A DNA stretch of 64,000 bases. Source: Pelotomaculum schinkii (GTDB lineage: Bacteria; Bacillota; Desulfotomaculia; Desulfotomaculales; Pelotomaculaceae). The stretch lies in the NCBI RefSeq assembly GCF_004369205.1, contig NZ_QFGA01000002.1, positions 992,001 through 1,056,000 on the forward strand, read 5' to 3'. The notes beneath the pieces were generated by a model. It was not told where the DNA came from, did not search any database, and was given only the letters and a program-made list of their open reading frames with translations. The position numbers and the translations under genes were made by a program. Shown here piece by piece: positions 33,123 to 43,090 of the stretch; within the stretch, counting starts at the first letter, position 1, and the number at the start of each line of letters is the position of its first letter.

Positions 33123-34595
33123 CTAGAAGAGGATGGTTTTCCTGCAACCGTGCAGGGGTGGTTTTTTGCTGGTATAGCGATTATCGTAGGCGACCAGTTG
33201 GAGGGATTGGCAGAGCAGCCTGAACCTGGACGAGATGGTCGATGACGCAACTCCATACTGCCCGGCCAAATCCTGCTGTTTAACCGCTTTTTCGTTTTCC
33301 AGCCTGCTAAAAGCATATATCACCGTGGCGGCCCAGACCGCTGTTTTGCGAATGGACGGCTGCTCTTTGGAGCAAAAGTCATACCAAAGTTTAAGGGCTC
33401 CCTTCTGCTGTTTGGGTCCATAACCGAGCGCTTTAAGTCCGTCCTGGACCCGGTCGGCTACCGCCGCATAGCCGGGTTCCGGCCAGGAGTAAAACGCAAG
33501 CGGCGCGGTCATTCCTTCGGCCGGCCGTTCCCGGCGGCGGCCTATGCTCTCTACAATATTCTCCTGAAACAGGGCGATTAACATTCTCCTGGCTTCCTGC
33601 ATAAACCCCGTTGTTGCGACAGTTATGACCATAAACTTTGGTGTCAGGAGCAGGTGGCCTATTACCACCCGCAGCGGCTTTTTTCCGCAAGACCGGCCCA
33701 ACAGGGCGGCAGCCGCCTGTCTGAACCCCCCTGACGAATCATAGAGATCCCGGAGCAACGTGAAGTCACCCGATTGATTAATCTTTTCCAGGGCTTCCTG
33801 CCAGTTTTCCACGGCAAATACGGCCATGCGCTCCAGCCCGCTTTTCCCCGGACTGTCTTGATCCTGCTGCGCTCCTGAGGCGCCAAGCTCCAGGACGTAG
33901 GCGTTGATTTTATGTGCTCTTTCTTTCAGGTAGCTTCTCCAGCCCCGGGCCTTAGTCCTTCGCTTGTCAAAATACTCCTGCCGGTCCTGGTACAGGTAAT
34001 TAAGGAGCGCTTCCTTACAGTTACCGGGCAAGGCCAATCCGCTGGTAGAAAACTCGTATTCCTCTCCCACCTTGAGGACCCTCATCAGGAGGATGCTTCC
34101 CGATTCTATTTCAGATGCCGCGTTCACATCGTGCACGCGGATTACCCCGCGACCGAGTAATTCCCTGATCAACAACCCTTCACCGGGCAGGGCCATGGTT
34201 ACCTCGTAGAGAGATATGGGAGAATTGGCCCAGTCCCTGGCCAGCCCGGAACCTTTTTCCCCCAGGTCTTGGAGGTTTTCCTGCCAGAATGTTTCAATCA
34301 CCGTCTTGCCGCTGGACAGTTTATAATCAAAGATAAACCATTCAAAGCAGCGTTCCATGGTGAAGTCATCATAGCGATCAACCAACTGCTGGTCCATACA
34401 GCCCAGGTACAGGTCCTGTGCCCGTGCCGCTTCCCAGGCAAAGAAGGGCTGGTCTGCAAAATCACCGAGCCTGCGGCGTAAATCCTGCCCGGTGTGACGC
34501 CACCTGATCTGGTCAAGAGGGAAGACTTTCCGGCTGCAGCAGTGAAGGTAGGGCTTTCCGCTGCCGCACGGACATGACTTTTCGGTTCCGGACAT
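33123..34595 (-). CDS. SEC-C zinc-motif protein with C-terminal HTH
   Basis: 490 residues. The N-terminus has the SEC-C metal motif CPCGSGKPYLHCC. The middle is a helical domain rich in Trp and aromatic residues. The C-terminal 90 residues resemble a cyclin/TFIIB-like or sigma-type HTH (KAVKQQDLAGQYGVASSTIS). ATG at 34595 follows GGGGAGGTG. Such proteins occur in clostridia as lone genes of unknown function; a nucleic-acid or ribosome-related role is only a guess. Confidence 0.7.
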   Translation of the reverse strand: MSGTEKSCPCGSGKPYLHCCSRKVFPLDQIRWRHTGQDLRRRLGDFADQPFFAWEAARAQDLYLGCMDQQLVDRYDDFTMERCFEWFIFDYKLSSGKTVIETFWQENLQDLGEKGSGLARDWANSPISLYEVTMALPGEGLLIRELLGRGVIRVHDVNAASEIESGSILLMRVLKVGEEYEFSTSGLALPGNCKEALLNYLYQDRQEYFDKRRTKARGWRSYLKERAHKINAYVLELGASGAQQDQDSPGKSGLERMAVFAVENWQEALEKINQSGDFTLLRDLYDSSGGFRQAAAALLGRSCGKKPLRVVIGHLLLTPKFMVITVATTGFMQEARRMLIALFQENIVESIGRRRERPAEGMTAPLAFYSWPEPGYAAVADRVQDGLKALGYGPKQQKGALKLWYDFCSKEQPSIRKTAVWAATVIYAFSRLENEKAVKQQDLAGQYGVASSTISSRFRLLCQSLQLVAYDNRYTSKKPPLHGCRKTILF

Positions 34596-34676
34596 GAGAA
34601 CACCTCCCCATATAAGTTATGCCTGAGTAGCAATTATTCTTGACCAGATCGACTATTATTTATATCACATATGAAA

Positions 34677-36146
34677 TTATTTCTCAATGGTGATCCGGCC
34701 GTTATCGACCTCCACTTTCAAATTAAAAAAATTCAGCGATGAGAGGGGTATATAGGTTATTTCATTTTTATGAAGAAGGGGAGTTGCCTCCGTCACTACT
34801 TGTCCGCCGGATAAAACCCGCCCGTCTTCTCCGGGATAAAAGAGCGCTTCCGATCGGGTATCTGCCACCTTGACGCTGCCGTCAGAAGACTGCCAGTCAA
34901 CCCGGTAGCCCAGCGCCTCAAAGACAAACCTGAGCGGCAGATATATTGTGTCGCCCTGCTGCAGCGGCGCCTGCGAAAGCTTAACGGCGCTTCCGTTAAC
35001 AATGGCCTCCGTCCCGCCGTCCTCAAGGATAACCGTTGTTTTGTCCGGAGGGTTTAACCAATTTTTAGCCGCTTCCAACTGAAGCTCCGGGGTCAGTACC
35101 TGGATGTCCGGAGCTAAGCCCGTATGGTCAATAACTCTGTCATTCGGGGTATGATAGTTGGCTGTGGTCAGTTTTAAAGCCCCTCCGGCTTGCAGTGGAA
35201 TGACGGTCTGGACCGTCCCTTTACCAAAGGTCCTGTCGCCGATCAGTGCCCCCACGCCGTAATCCTGCAGGGCGGCGGCCAGGGCTTCCGACGCGCTGGC
35301 GCTGGCTCCGTTGACCAGGATTGCCACAGGCATACCTTCGGCAACCATATTGCCTTTGGTATAGTAACTCTGACGCTCATTATTGCTGTCGACGATACTG
35401 ACTACCACCCTGCCTTTCTCCACAAAATCCCCGGCTATTTGGACGGCCGCTTGGAGATAGCCGCCCGGGTCGTTCCTCAGGTCCAATATCAACTTCTCCG
35501 CACCCTTTTGTTTCAACGTAATGAGAGCTTCTTCGAAATCATCAGCGGTACTGCTCCCAAAGATATCGATATTAATATAGCCGATACCACCATCAAGAAG
35601 CTCCCCCTGTACGGAAGGCAAATTGATGCTGGAGCGAAGCAGCTCAACATCAAAGTCGTCCCTTCCATCCCTCCGTATGGTCAACCGTACTCTGGTCCCT
35701 TCCGGTCCCCGTATTTTCTGGACGATATTGGGAAGTGATTCTTCAGCTATATCGTTCCCGTCAACTTTAATGATGATATCACCGGCACTGATCCCGGCGT
35801 TTTCAGCCGGGCTGCCTTCGATGATACGAAGTATGCTGGGATAGCTGTAACCGGGCGCGACTTCAATACCCACCCCAACAAATGTGCCTTGCAAGGAATT
35901 GCTGAATTCCTCCAACTCGTCCGGCTTCATATACACTGTGTAGGGATCTTCCAAAGTATCGACAAGCCCGTTGATGGCTCCGTCGTACAGTTCCTCCTCC
36001 TGCGGGCTGCTGATGTGCAGCTCATGGACGTACTCCAGGATCTCCTCAAAAGCGCCGGCCGATGAAGCGCCGGCCAGGGGCGGACCTGCCATCCAACAGG
36101 TCAGGAACAATGCCATGCACAGAACCCACCGGGCTCTTTTGCTCAA
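34677..36146 (-). CDS. C-terminal processing protease (S41) with PDZ and stalk domain
   Basis: An exported serine protease. A signal/anchor (WVLCMALFLTCWMAGPPLAGAS) is followed by a PDZ domain (GIEVAPGYSYPSILRIIEGS, then AGDIIIKVDGNDI), and an S41 catalytic domain with Ser in NGASASASEAL and Lys in TFGKGTVQTV. A C-terminal copper-amine-oxidase-N-type stalk domain, LPLRFVFEALGYRVDW, probably binds the envelope. Start taken as TTG at 36146 after GAGGTGATC; the in-frame ATG at 36224 adds a poorly conserved, charged leader. CtpB-type enzymes signal between spore compartments, so a sporulation role is possible. Confidence 0.9.
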   Translation of the reverse strand: MSKRARWVLCMALFLTCWMAGPPLAGASSAGAFEEILEYVHELHISSPQEEELYDGAINGLVDTLEDPYTVYMKPDELEEFSNSLQGTFVGVGIEVAPGYSYPSILRIIEGSPAENAGISAGDIIIKVDGNDIAEESLPNIVQKIRGPEGTRVRLTIRRDGRDDFDVELLRSSINLPSVQGELLDGGIGYINIDIFGSSTADDFEEALITLKQKGAEKLILDLRNDPGGYLQAAVQIAGDFVEKGRVVVSIVDSNNERQSYYTKGNMVAEGMPVAILVNGASASASEALAAALQDYGVGALIGDRTFGKGTVQTVIPLQAGGALKLTTANYHTPNDRVIDHTGLAPDIQVLTPELQLEAAKNWLNPPDKTTVILEDGGTEAIVNGSAVKLSQAPLQQGDTIYLPLRFVFEALGYRVDWQSSDGSVKVADTRSEALFYPGEDGRVLSGGQVVTEATPLLHKNEITYIPLSSLNFFNLKVEVDNGRITIEK

Positions 36147-36298
36147 TTGGATCACCTCACTATTTTTATCCGCTCTATTCTCCCTCGGCCAGGCAAAGTC
36201 CTGCAAGTTTTTCCTGCGCTCCAATATTAGGGTAGAGAAGGTATTTCGGGTCCAACCGGTGAAATAATATAAAAATGCTTAGAAAGGTGTTAATAACT

Positions 36299-39043
36299 GT
36301 GCCTCCAGAAATTATGATCATTATTGACGGCAACAGCCTTGTCCACCGCGCTTATCACGCCATACCCCTTCTCTCCACCAGTCAGGGGCTGGCAACTAAT
36401 GCTGTCCTCGGTTTTACCAATATGCTTCTCAAGGTACTGGCCGAAGAAAACCCCGGCCTCATTGCTGTTGCCTTTGACAAGGGGCGGGTAACTTTCCGCC
36501 ACACCGACTTCGAAGACTACAAGGCCACCCGCAGCCCTACACCTGAGGACCTGCGGCCCCAGTTTCCATTATTAAAAGAAGTCCTGCAAGCAATGCGCAT
36601 ACCGGTTTTTGAGATTGACAATTTTGAGGCTGACGACCTGATTGGAACACTCTCCGCACACGCCGAGCAGGCCGGGATTAAAAGTATTATTCTGACCGGC
36701 GACCGGGACGCCCTCCAGCTTGTATCTCCGCTAACCAGCGTTAAACTCACCCGGAAGGGCATCAGTGAATTGGAGGAATACGACGAAGGAAAGGTCTGGG
36801 ACAGATTCGGCATAACTCCCCTGCAGTATACCGACTTTAAGGGACTGACCGGTGACCCGTCGGACAATGTCCCGGGCGTCCCGGGCATTGGTGAAAAAAC
36901 AGCCTCACGGCTGCTCAAAGAATACGGCAGCCTGGAGTCGCTCCTCTCCGCAGCCGGTGAAATTACCGGTCGGACCGGAGAACAGGTCAGAGCTTTTAGG
37001 GAACAGGCGGCGTTGTCTAAAAAGCTAGTAACGATCCACCGGGAGGCGCCGATAGACATCGACCTGGAACAATGCCGGTGGAAGGGTCCGGACTACAAGG
37101 AACTTCTGGAGATATTTAAGAAGCTGGAATTCAAATCCCTGATTAAGTCCATTTACCGGGATGACGGGGTAACGGGGAGGAAAAAAAGGGAGGGCTTACG
37201 CAAATCCAGCGCCGCCCAGCAGGCCTTTCCGGAACCTGATCTGGAAACCTACCCTGTCGATTTTCAGAGTCTGCTCACTCCAGCCAGCCTCAAGAGCTTC
37301 GTTAAAGCAACTCAAAAGTCGGGGCTGGTGACTTTAGCCGCCTCAGGCGACGCCAGGGGGAATGTGACCTCGTTGGGATTTGCCCTCAAAGGAGATAAAA
37401 CCTACTGCCTGAACTTGCAACCAGTCGAAGCAGACTGTCAGGATGAAGCCGCCGGCGAGAATCTCACTTTGTTTTCCAATACAGCCGCAACCAGCCCGGA
37501 CAATTTTAACTCGAAAGCTATGGAGGCCTTGAAGGTTGTTTGCGAGGACCCCAACGTCAAAAAATACTGCCATAACGGCAAGGAAACCATCTGGCTGCTG
37601 CAGCGCAGCGGCATCGGCTTCAAGCACCTGGCTTTCGACACCATGATCGCTGCGTACCTGCTCAACCCGGCTAACCCCAACCGCGAACTTGAGGATGTCT
37701 CTTTGGAACATTTGAGCGAGGTACTGCCCAGGGGCAAGGACCAGCTCCCTGCCAGGGCGCATTGCATCCTGCAATTGGTTGAGGTGCTGGACAATAAGCT
37801 GAAGCTCCAGGAACAAGACCGGCTTTTCTATGACGTGGAGATGCCTCTGGTTGCAATCCTGGCCAGCATGGAAATCGAAGGGATCACGGTAAATAAAAGC
37901 AAGCTGGAAGAAATGTCAAGAGATTTGGGCAGCTTGATTGACAATCTGGCGGGCGCCATTTACCGGCTGGCCGGCCAGGAATTTAATATCAACTCACCCA
38001 AACAGCTGGGCAAAGTCCTGTTTGAGGATTTGAAGCTCCCTGCGGGTAAAAAAACCAAGACCGGTTATTCTACCGATGCAGAGGTATTGGAGGAACTAGC
38101 CATGGCCCACGAGGTGGTAGCCAAAATTTTGGAGTACCGCCAGCTGGTAAAGTTGAAGTCAACCTACACCGACGGGCTGGCAGCTCTGACCAACCCTAAA
38201 ACCGGCCGCCTGCACACTACTTTTCACCAGACGGTTACCGCGACCGGGCGGTTGTCCAGTTCAGAGCCTAATTTGCAGAATATACCGATCCGTCTGGAGG
38301 CAGGACGCCTGATCCGCAGGGCTTTTACTGCCTCCAAGCCGGAGAACCTGCTTTTGACTGCAGACTACTCGCAGATTGAGCTGCGCATACTGGCTCATGT
38401 AAGCGGTGACCCGGTGCTGATTAATGCCTTCAATAACGGGGAAGATATCCACACCAGGACTGCCGCGGAGGTCTTTGACGTCTCCCCGGAGGACGTGACG
38501 CGGGAGATGCGCAGCCGGGCCAAAGCCGTTAATTTCGGTATCGTCTACGGCCTGAGCGATTTCGGCCTGAGCAGGGACATCAAGGTATCCCGCCAGGAGG
38601 CCAGACGGTATATTGACAGCTATTTTGCCCGTTATGCCGGAGTTAAGAACTACATCGAGCGGGTGATCCGCGAAGCGCGGGAAAAGGGTTATGTTACCAC
38701 TCTTTTAAACAGGCGCCGCTACTTGCCCGACCTCTTCAGCCCCAACCGCACTCTGCGTAATTTCGGTGAGAGGACGGCCATGAACACCCCTATCCAGGGC
38801 AGCGCCGCGGATATCATCAAGCTGGCCATGGTCAATATCCACCGCGAGCTGGGCGAACATGGCTTCACAGCAAAAATGCTCCTCCAGGTGCACGATGAGC
38901 TTATTTTTGACGCTCCAGCAGGAGAAATAGACGGGCTGAAGGAGCTGGTCAGGCACTGCATGGAAAATGCCCTGGTCTTGGACGTACCGCTCACCGTCGA
39001 TATTAAAATAGGGCCAAACTGGTACGACGTAAAAAGGGTCTAA
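36299..39043 (+). CDS. polA: DNA polymerase I
   Basis: Fills repair and Okazaki gaps. Residues 1-290 form the 5'-3' exonuclease (MIIIDGNSLVHRAYHAIP, FEADDLIGTL, DNVPGVPGIGEKTA). The middle 3'-5' exonuclease-like domain lacks the DxE proofreading motif (VTLAASGDARGNVTS), as in Taq and Bacillus-type enzymes. The polymerase domain has motifs A DYSQIELRILAH, B RSRAKAVNFGIVYG and C QVHDELIFD. GTG at 36299 sits 9 bases after AAAGGTG; an ATG at 36314 is possible. It begins an operon with mutM, ytaF and coaE. Confidence 0.96.
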   Translation: MPPEIMIIIDGNSLVHRAYHAIPLLSTSQGLATNAVLGFTNMLLKVLAEENPGLIAVAFDKGRVTFRHTDFEDYKATRSPTPEDLRPQFPLLKEVLQAMRIPVFEIDNFEADDLIGTLSAHAEQAGIKSIILTGDRDALQLVSPLTSVKLTRKGISELEEYDEGKVWDRFGITPLQYTDFKGLTGDPSDNVPGVPGIGEKTASRLLKEYGSLESLLSAAGEITGRTGEQVRAFREQAALSKKLVTIHREAPIDIDLEQCRWKGPDYKELLEIFKKLEFKSLIKSIYRDDGVTGRKKREGLRKSSAAQQAFPEPDLETYPVDFQSLLTPASLKSFVKATQKSGLVTLAASGDARGNVTSLGFALKGDKTYCLNLQPVEADCQDEAAGENLTLFSNTAATSPDNFNSKAMEALKVVCEDPNVKKYCHNGKETIWLLQRSGIGFKHLAFDTMIAAYLLNPANPNRELEDVSLEHLSEVLPRGKDQLPARAHCILQLVEVLDNKLKLQEQDRLFYDVEMPLVAILASMEIEGITVNKSKLEEMSRDLGSLIDNLAGAIYRLAGQEFNINSPKQLGKVLFEDLKLPAGKKTKTGYSTDAEVLEELAMAHEVVAKILEYRQLVKLKSTYTDGLAALTNPKTGRLHTTFHQTVTATGRLSSSEPNLQNIPIRLEAGRLIRRAFTASKPENLLLTADYSQIELRILAHVSGDPVLINAFNNGEDIHTRTAAEVFDVSPEDVTREMRSRAKAVNFGIVYGLSDFGLSRDIKVSRQEARRYIDSYFARYAGVKNYIERVIREAREKGYVTTLLNRRRYLPDLFSPNRTLRNFGERTAMNTPIQGSAADIIKLAMVNIHRELGEHGFTAKMLLQVHDELIFDAPAGEIDGLKELVRHCMENALVLDVPLTVDIKIGPNWYDVKRV

Positions 39044-39055
39044 GGAGATGACATA

Positions 39056-39883
39056 ATGCCGGAACTTCCCGAAGTGGAAACCGTCAGGCGGACACTTGAG
39101 CCCAAACTTGCGGGGCTCAAGTTTACTGCTGTCCAGATACTGATGCCCAAGGTTATCAAAACCCCGGACCCTGATCAGTTCAAAGAAATTATCCTGGATA
39201 AAAAAATAATAAAGATCAACAGGCGCGGCAAATACCTGCTTTTACACCTCAGCGAAAAATACACCCTCCTGGTACACCTGCGCATGACCGGCAGGCTTAC
39301 TTATTCAGAAAAAGAAGCGCCTGTAGCCAAGCACACCCATGTTATCTTTACGCTGAGCAACGGTTGCCAGCTCCGCTTTTGTGATACCCGCCAATTTGGA
39401 AGGCTGTGGATGGTCCCCGTGCCTTCCCTGGAAGAACTGGCCGGATTCAAGGACTTGGGTGTTGAGCCCCTGGACGACCGTTTCACCAGGGATTACTTAA
39501 AAAAAGAGCTGCGCCGCCGGCATGCCCGGATTAAGCCACTGCTGCTTGACCAAACCTTTATCGCGGGACTGGGCAACATCTATACCGATGAAGCGCTGCA
39601 CCGCGCCAGGATCAATCCGGAACGCCTCTGCACAACATTAACCCCCCGCGAAATCGCCCACCTCTATCATGCTATCCAGGAGGTGCTCCAGGAAGGCATC
39701 GAAAACCGGGGTACCACAGTGCGGGACTTTATTGACGGCAACGGCCGGGCCGGCGGCTACCAGGAACTGCTGCGGGTCTACAGCCGGGAGGGTGAACCCT
39801 GTCCCCACTGCAACAGGCCCATCGTCAGGAAAAAGGTGGGCGGCCGCAGCTCCTACTACTGTCCCTTCTGCCAAAAAATTTAG
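39056..39883 (+). CDS. mutM: formamidopyrimidine-DNA glycosylase
   Basis: Removes 8-oxoguanine and formamidopyrimidines and nicks the abasic site. Pro1 follows the initiator Met in PELPEVETVRRTL, the catalytic start of the family. LLVHLRMTGRL, the H2TH region (AGLGNIYTDEALHRARINP) and the C-terminal zinc finger CPHCN...CPFC complete it. 275 residues. It lies 12 bases after polA, a common repair pairing in Firmicutes. Confidence 0.97.
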   Translation: MPELPEVETVRRTLEPKLAGLKFTAVQILMPKVIKTPDPDQFKEIILDKKIIKINRRGKYLLLHLSEKYTLLVHLRMTGRLTYSEKEAPVAKHTHVIFTLSNGCQLRFCDTRQFGRLWMVPVPSLEELAGFKDLGVEPLDDRFTRDYLKKELRRRHARIKPLLLDQTFIAGLGNIYTDEALHRARINPERLCTTLTPREIAHLYHAIQEVLQEGIENRGTTVRDFIDGNGRAGGYQELLRVYSREGEPCPHCNRPIVRKKVGGRSSYYCPFCQKI

Positions 39884-39998
39884 TCTTTCGTTGGCTATAT
39901 TCCAAACCGGGGAATCCTTCGAAGATGTCAGTAACCAACTGCTCCAAGCCTCCATAGATTAAAAGGGAATGAACCCTTTTGGCAGGAGGCAAAGAACA

Positions 39999-40643
39999 TT
40001 GGAAATACCTTTATATATCCTTTTTGCCCTGGCGCTGAATGTTGACTCCTTTAGCACCGGTCTCACTTACGGGGTAAAAGCGATAAAAGTTCCACCTCTG
40101 TCGCTTTTAATTATCAGCCTGGTTTCCATGCTCTCAATCGCCATATCAATGGCCGCCGGTCGGCTTCTGGCGGCAAACATTCCGGCTCCCCTGGCTTACC
40201 GTCTGGGGAGCGCCTTGCTCCTTTTGATTGGCTTTTGGATACTATTTCAAACCCTATGGAAGAAACAGTTAAAAAGTCGCCTTTCTCCTGAACACCCCTC
40301 AGCCAAAAGCGTTGAAATAAGGCTCCGCCCCTTCGGCCTGGTCATCCAGATCCTCAAGGAACCGGCCCGGGCTGACTTTGACAGTTCCGGGGTGATCTCC
40401 CCGCGCGAGGCGCTCATCCTGGGGACCGCACTGGCGATGGACGCCTTTGTAGCCGGGTGTGCCGTTTCCCTGCTTGGTTTTTCCATGCTGATCACCGCGC
40501 CGGCCGTGGGTCTCGGGTATTTCTTATTGGCCTGCCTCGGAATAGCCGCCGGCCGCAGCAACAGAGCCAGCCTGCTGGAACGGCAGCTCACCGCCCTGCC
40601 GGGCTGCATCCTGATTCTGCTGGGACTTCTAAAAATCTGCTGA
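39999..40643 (+). CDS. ytaF: sporulation membrane protein YtaF (MntP-like)
   Basis: Six-helix membrane protein. NVDSFSTGLTYGVKAIKVP and the later ALAMDAFVAGCAVSLLGF are internal repeats with the Asp/Asn residues seen in MntP-type exporters. A TTG start at 39999 is favoured by AGGAGG 10 bases before it; an ATG at 39969 precedes that site. YtaF is found only in spore formers, next to mutM and coaE as here. Transport role is presumed from fold. Confidence 0.88.
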   Translation: MEIPLYILFALALNVDSFSTGLTYGVKAIKVPPLSLLIISLVSMLSIAISMAAGRLLAANIPAPLAYRLGSALLLLIGFWILFQTLWKKQLKSRLSPEHPSAKSVEIRLRPFGLVIQILKEPARADFDSSGVISPREALILGTALAMDAFVAGCAVSLLGFSMLITAPAVGLGYFLLACLGIAAGRSNRASLLERQLTALPGCILILLGLLKIC

Positions 40644-40775
40644 GCCTTGGAGCGGCGCCACGGTAGAGAATCAAAACCAGCAAATCTGCAACGTTATTTT
40701 CGGGGTTGTAAATATTCTTGGAGGAACAATAATAGTCGAAGAAGAAATAAAAAGGGAAGATTTAGGGAGGTTGTC

Positions 40776-41393
40776 ATGCCGGTTATCGGGCTTACAGGAA
40801 ACATTGGGAGCGGGAAAAGCAGTGTGGCCCGCCTTCTGCGTGATTTAGGGGCGAAAGTTGTCGACGCCGACCAGGTCGCACGGGAAGTTGTGCTGCCCGG
40901 CGCCCCGGCCCTGGCAGAATTGACAAGAGAATTTGGGCCTGACATCCTGGACCCGGCTGGTTCGCTGGACCGTAAAAAAATGGGTTCAATTGTTTTTGCC
41001 GATCCCCGGGCCAGGGCCCGCCTAAACCAGATCACCCACCCCCGCATTAAGGAGGCAATCGACCGTGTCATCACCTGTTTCAGGCAGGACCCGCATGCCT
41101 CTTCTCCTGCCGGGGTACTGGTCATCGAGGCCCCCCTGCTGATTGAAGTGGGACTGGACCGGGATGTTGATGAGGTATGGGTGGTAAAAGTTGACGAGGA
41201 CAAGCAGGTCGAGCGGCTGGTTGAAAGAGACGACCTGACCGACCAGGAAGCCCGCAGCCGGATGGACGCACAGCTTCCTCAGGCCGTTAAGCTAAAGTAC
41301 GCCAAAAGAGTCATAGATAACAGCGGTGATTTTTCAGCCACGAGAAAACAAGTGGAACATAACTGGGATGAATTCCAAAAAAAACATCTCTAG
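40776..41393 (+). CDS. coaE: dephospho-CoA kinase
   Basis: Last step of coenzyme A synthesis, phosphorylation of the ribose 3'-OH. The P-loop GLTGNIGSGKSSVA lies at the N-terminus, followed by VVDADQVAREVV and LVIEAPLLIEVGLD (CoA-binding lid region) and RMDAQLP. ATG at 40776 follows AGGGAGG. 205 residues, normal. Sits between ytaF and a lytic transglycosylase gene. Confidence 0.96.
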   Translation: MPVIGLTGNIGSGKSSVARLLRDLGAKVVDADQVAREVVLPGAPALAELTREFGPDILDPAGSLDRKKMGSIVFADPRARARLNQITHPRIKEAIDRVITCFRQDPHASSPAGVLVIEAPLLIEVGLDRDVDEVWVVKVDEDKQVERLVERDDLTDQEARSRMDAQLPQAVKLKYAKRVIDNSGDFSATRKQVEHNWDEFQKKHL

Positions 41394-41450
41394 GGTAAGC
41401 GCAGCATATAAACATTATATAAGCTCAAAAATCTAAGCGGAGTGATATGT

Positions 41451-42026
41451 TTGTCGGCAGTGTCTCGCAAAAGGATCAACAAGAAGAAGATGCAACGCAG
41501 AATACTCCTTATTTTTCTCTTACTGCTGGCAATACTCAACTTTGACAGCATCGTCCGTTTTTTTAACCCGCTCCCTTATCATGACACCATAACCTTTTAC
41601 GGCAAGGTCTACAATGTGGACCCTGCGCTGATTGCGGCTGTGATTAAAGCTGAAAGCAACTTCAACAGCAAAGCGGTTTCGGTGCGGGGAGCCAGGGGAC
41701 TGATGCAAATTATGCCCGAGACCGGCCTCTGGGCAGCCAGCCAGACGGGTGAATCTGCATTTGACAGCGAATTTCTTTTCGACCCGGAAACCAACATCAA
41801 GCTCGGGACCTGGTATCTTTCCGACCTGGGCAAAGAGTTCGACGGCAGTACCGTTCTGATTCTCGCGGCTTATAACGGAGGGCGCGGGAATGTCAAAGAC
41901 TGGCTTGCAGGAAAGACCCTGATTAACCCCGAAGCCTCCATTTCCCAGATCCCTTTTCCTGAAACCAGACACTATGTGAAAAAGGTTTTACTTTATTACC
42001 GGCTCTACAGCTACTTATACAAGTAG
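41451..42026 (+). CDS. SLT-family lytic transglycosylase
   Basis: Cleaves peptidoglycan glycan strands with anhydro-muramic ends. A membrane anchor (ILLIFLLLLAILNFDSIVRF) precedes the goose-lysozyme-like domain: YNVDPALIAAVIKAESNFN holds the catalytic Glu, SVRGARGLMQIMPET is conserved, and ILAAYNGGRGNVKDW and YVKKVLLYY complete the fold. A TTG at 41451 with GGAG upstream is the likely start. It ends the polA-coaE gene run. Confidence 0.9.
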   Translation: MSAVSRKRINKKKMQRRILLIFLLLLAILNFDSIVRFFNPLPYHDTITFYGKVYNVDPALIAAVIKAESNFNSKAVSVRGARGLMQIMPETGLWAASQTGESAFDSEFLFDPETNIKLGTWYLSDLGKEFDGSTVLILAAYNGGRGNVKDWLAGKTLINPEASISQIPFPETRHYVKKVLLYYRLYSYLYK

Positions 42027-42028
42027 GG

Positions 42029-42050
42029 AGGCTTATTTAGCCTCCCTACC
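42029..42050. terminator. hairpin between convergent transglycosylase and SleB genes
   Basis: GGAGGC pairs with GCCTCC around TTATTTA directly after the transglycosylase stop. T runs are weak, so termination is probable but not certain. Confidence 0.5.
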
Positions 42051-42056
42051 GCACGC

Positions 42057-42749
42057 TCAGCGGGCAAACACGTGCCTGCCGATTTGGGTCACGATTGGCC
42101 GGGACCATACCCACTGGCTGCTGGACTTGGCCGGGTTCCAGAAGTAAAGGGCCCCGCCGGTGGGATCACTGCCGTTTAAGGCTTCAATTGCAGCATTCAT
42201 CGAGTCCCGGCTCAAGGGCCTCTGGAACTGGCCGTTGCTGACCGACTCGAAAGCGTCTCGTTCATAGATAACCCCCGGGATAGTGTGTGGAAACTCACCG
42301 CTTTCGGTCCGGTTCAAGATAACAGCGCCTACCGCTACCTTGCCCTGATACGGTTCGTCGGCAGCCTCACCCTCGATAACCTGGGCCAACAGGTTGACAC
42401 TGGCGCGGTCCACCTGGCCGCCTCTGGAGGTTTCGGGAACCCCGCTCCGGCCGGCTTGCGCCGGTTGCTGCACGTCCCCGGACAGCTCTTCCGGCGGCGC
42501 AGAAATAATCTGCTGCTCCTCTTTAACCGGTTTCATGATTTTCTGAAGGGCTGCTCCCTGATGCAGCAACAGAGCGGCCGGAAGCAACATTACACATGCT
42601 GCCAGGCATATACCCATCTTAGTTTGGTCATATTGTCTGCAAAGCTTGCCTATTACTATCTTAAGCTGTTCAAGTTTAATACGCTTGCAAACCTTCAACA
42701 ATCTCATTAAATCCAACCTGATATGGTTCATTAGCTTGGATATCTTCAT
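42057..42749 (-). CDS. SleB-type spore cortex/cell wall hydrolase
   Basis: An N-terminal membrane segment (LAACVMLLPAALLLHQGAAL) leads to a linker and the Hydrolase_2 domain: VNLLAQVIEGEAADEPYQGK with the catalytic Glu, VAVGAVILNRTESGEFPHTI, then FWNPAKSSSQWVW. SleB-type enzymes break down cortex peptidoglycan at germination. 230 residues. The peptidoglycan-binding domain of classical SleB is absent, as in CwlJ-like forms. Confidence 0.85.
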   Translation of the reverse strand: MKISKLMNHIRLDLMRLLKVCKRIKLEQLKIVIGKLCRQYDQTKMGICLAACVMLLPAALLLHQGAALQKIMKPVKEEQQIISAPPEELSGDVQQPAQAGRSGVPETSRGGQVDRASVNLLAQVIEGEAADEPYQGKVAVGAVILNRTESGEFPHTIPGVIYERDAFESVSNGQFQRPLSRDSMNAAIEALNGSDPTGGALYFWNPAKSSSQWVWSRPIVTQIGRHVFAR

Positions 42750-43090
42750 ATCATATCACCCCATTTTCATTTTCCCGGGGACTTTATGAGTATAACCTAA
42801 GGATTTATGATAGTCAAAGGTAATATTTGAGACAAATTAAAATTACAGCTGATAGACTGTTTTTCAAGCAACTTTGAAAACATCAACTAAAGAACTTAAG
42901 ATAGAATTCATTTGTTCTTTCTAATTCAATCAAATACAAAAAATATGTAGGTGCGAATTCATTCGCACAAGACCTCAAAGGAATACAGTATAAATCCCTT
43001 AAACTGCTGGACAGAGCAAGTGTGATTAAATAACACTTCATCATAACTGGTTAAGACCAATATAATGTGAGATTAAAAAGCAAAGTTAGT
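42750..43090. other. gene-free AT-rich gap with an 18-bp palindrome
   Basis: No credible reading frame. GTGCGAATTCATTCGCAC at 42951-42968 is a near-perfect dyad and could be an operator. Nothing else recognised. Confidence 0.6.

Noticed and set aside
36299-39043. Loss of the proofreading motif in polA as a novelty
   Set aside because: Known and common in Firmicute and thermophile DNA polymerase I enzymes.
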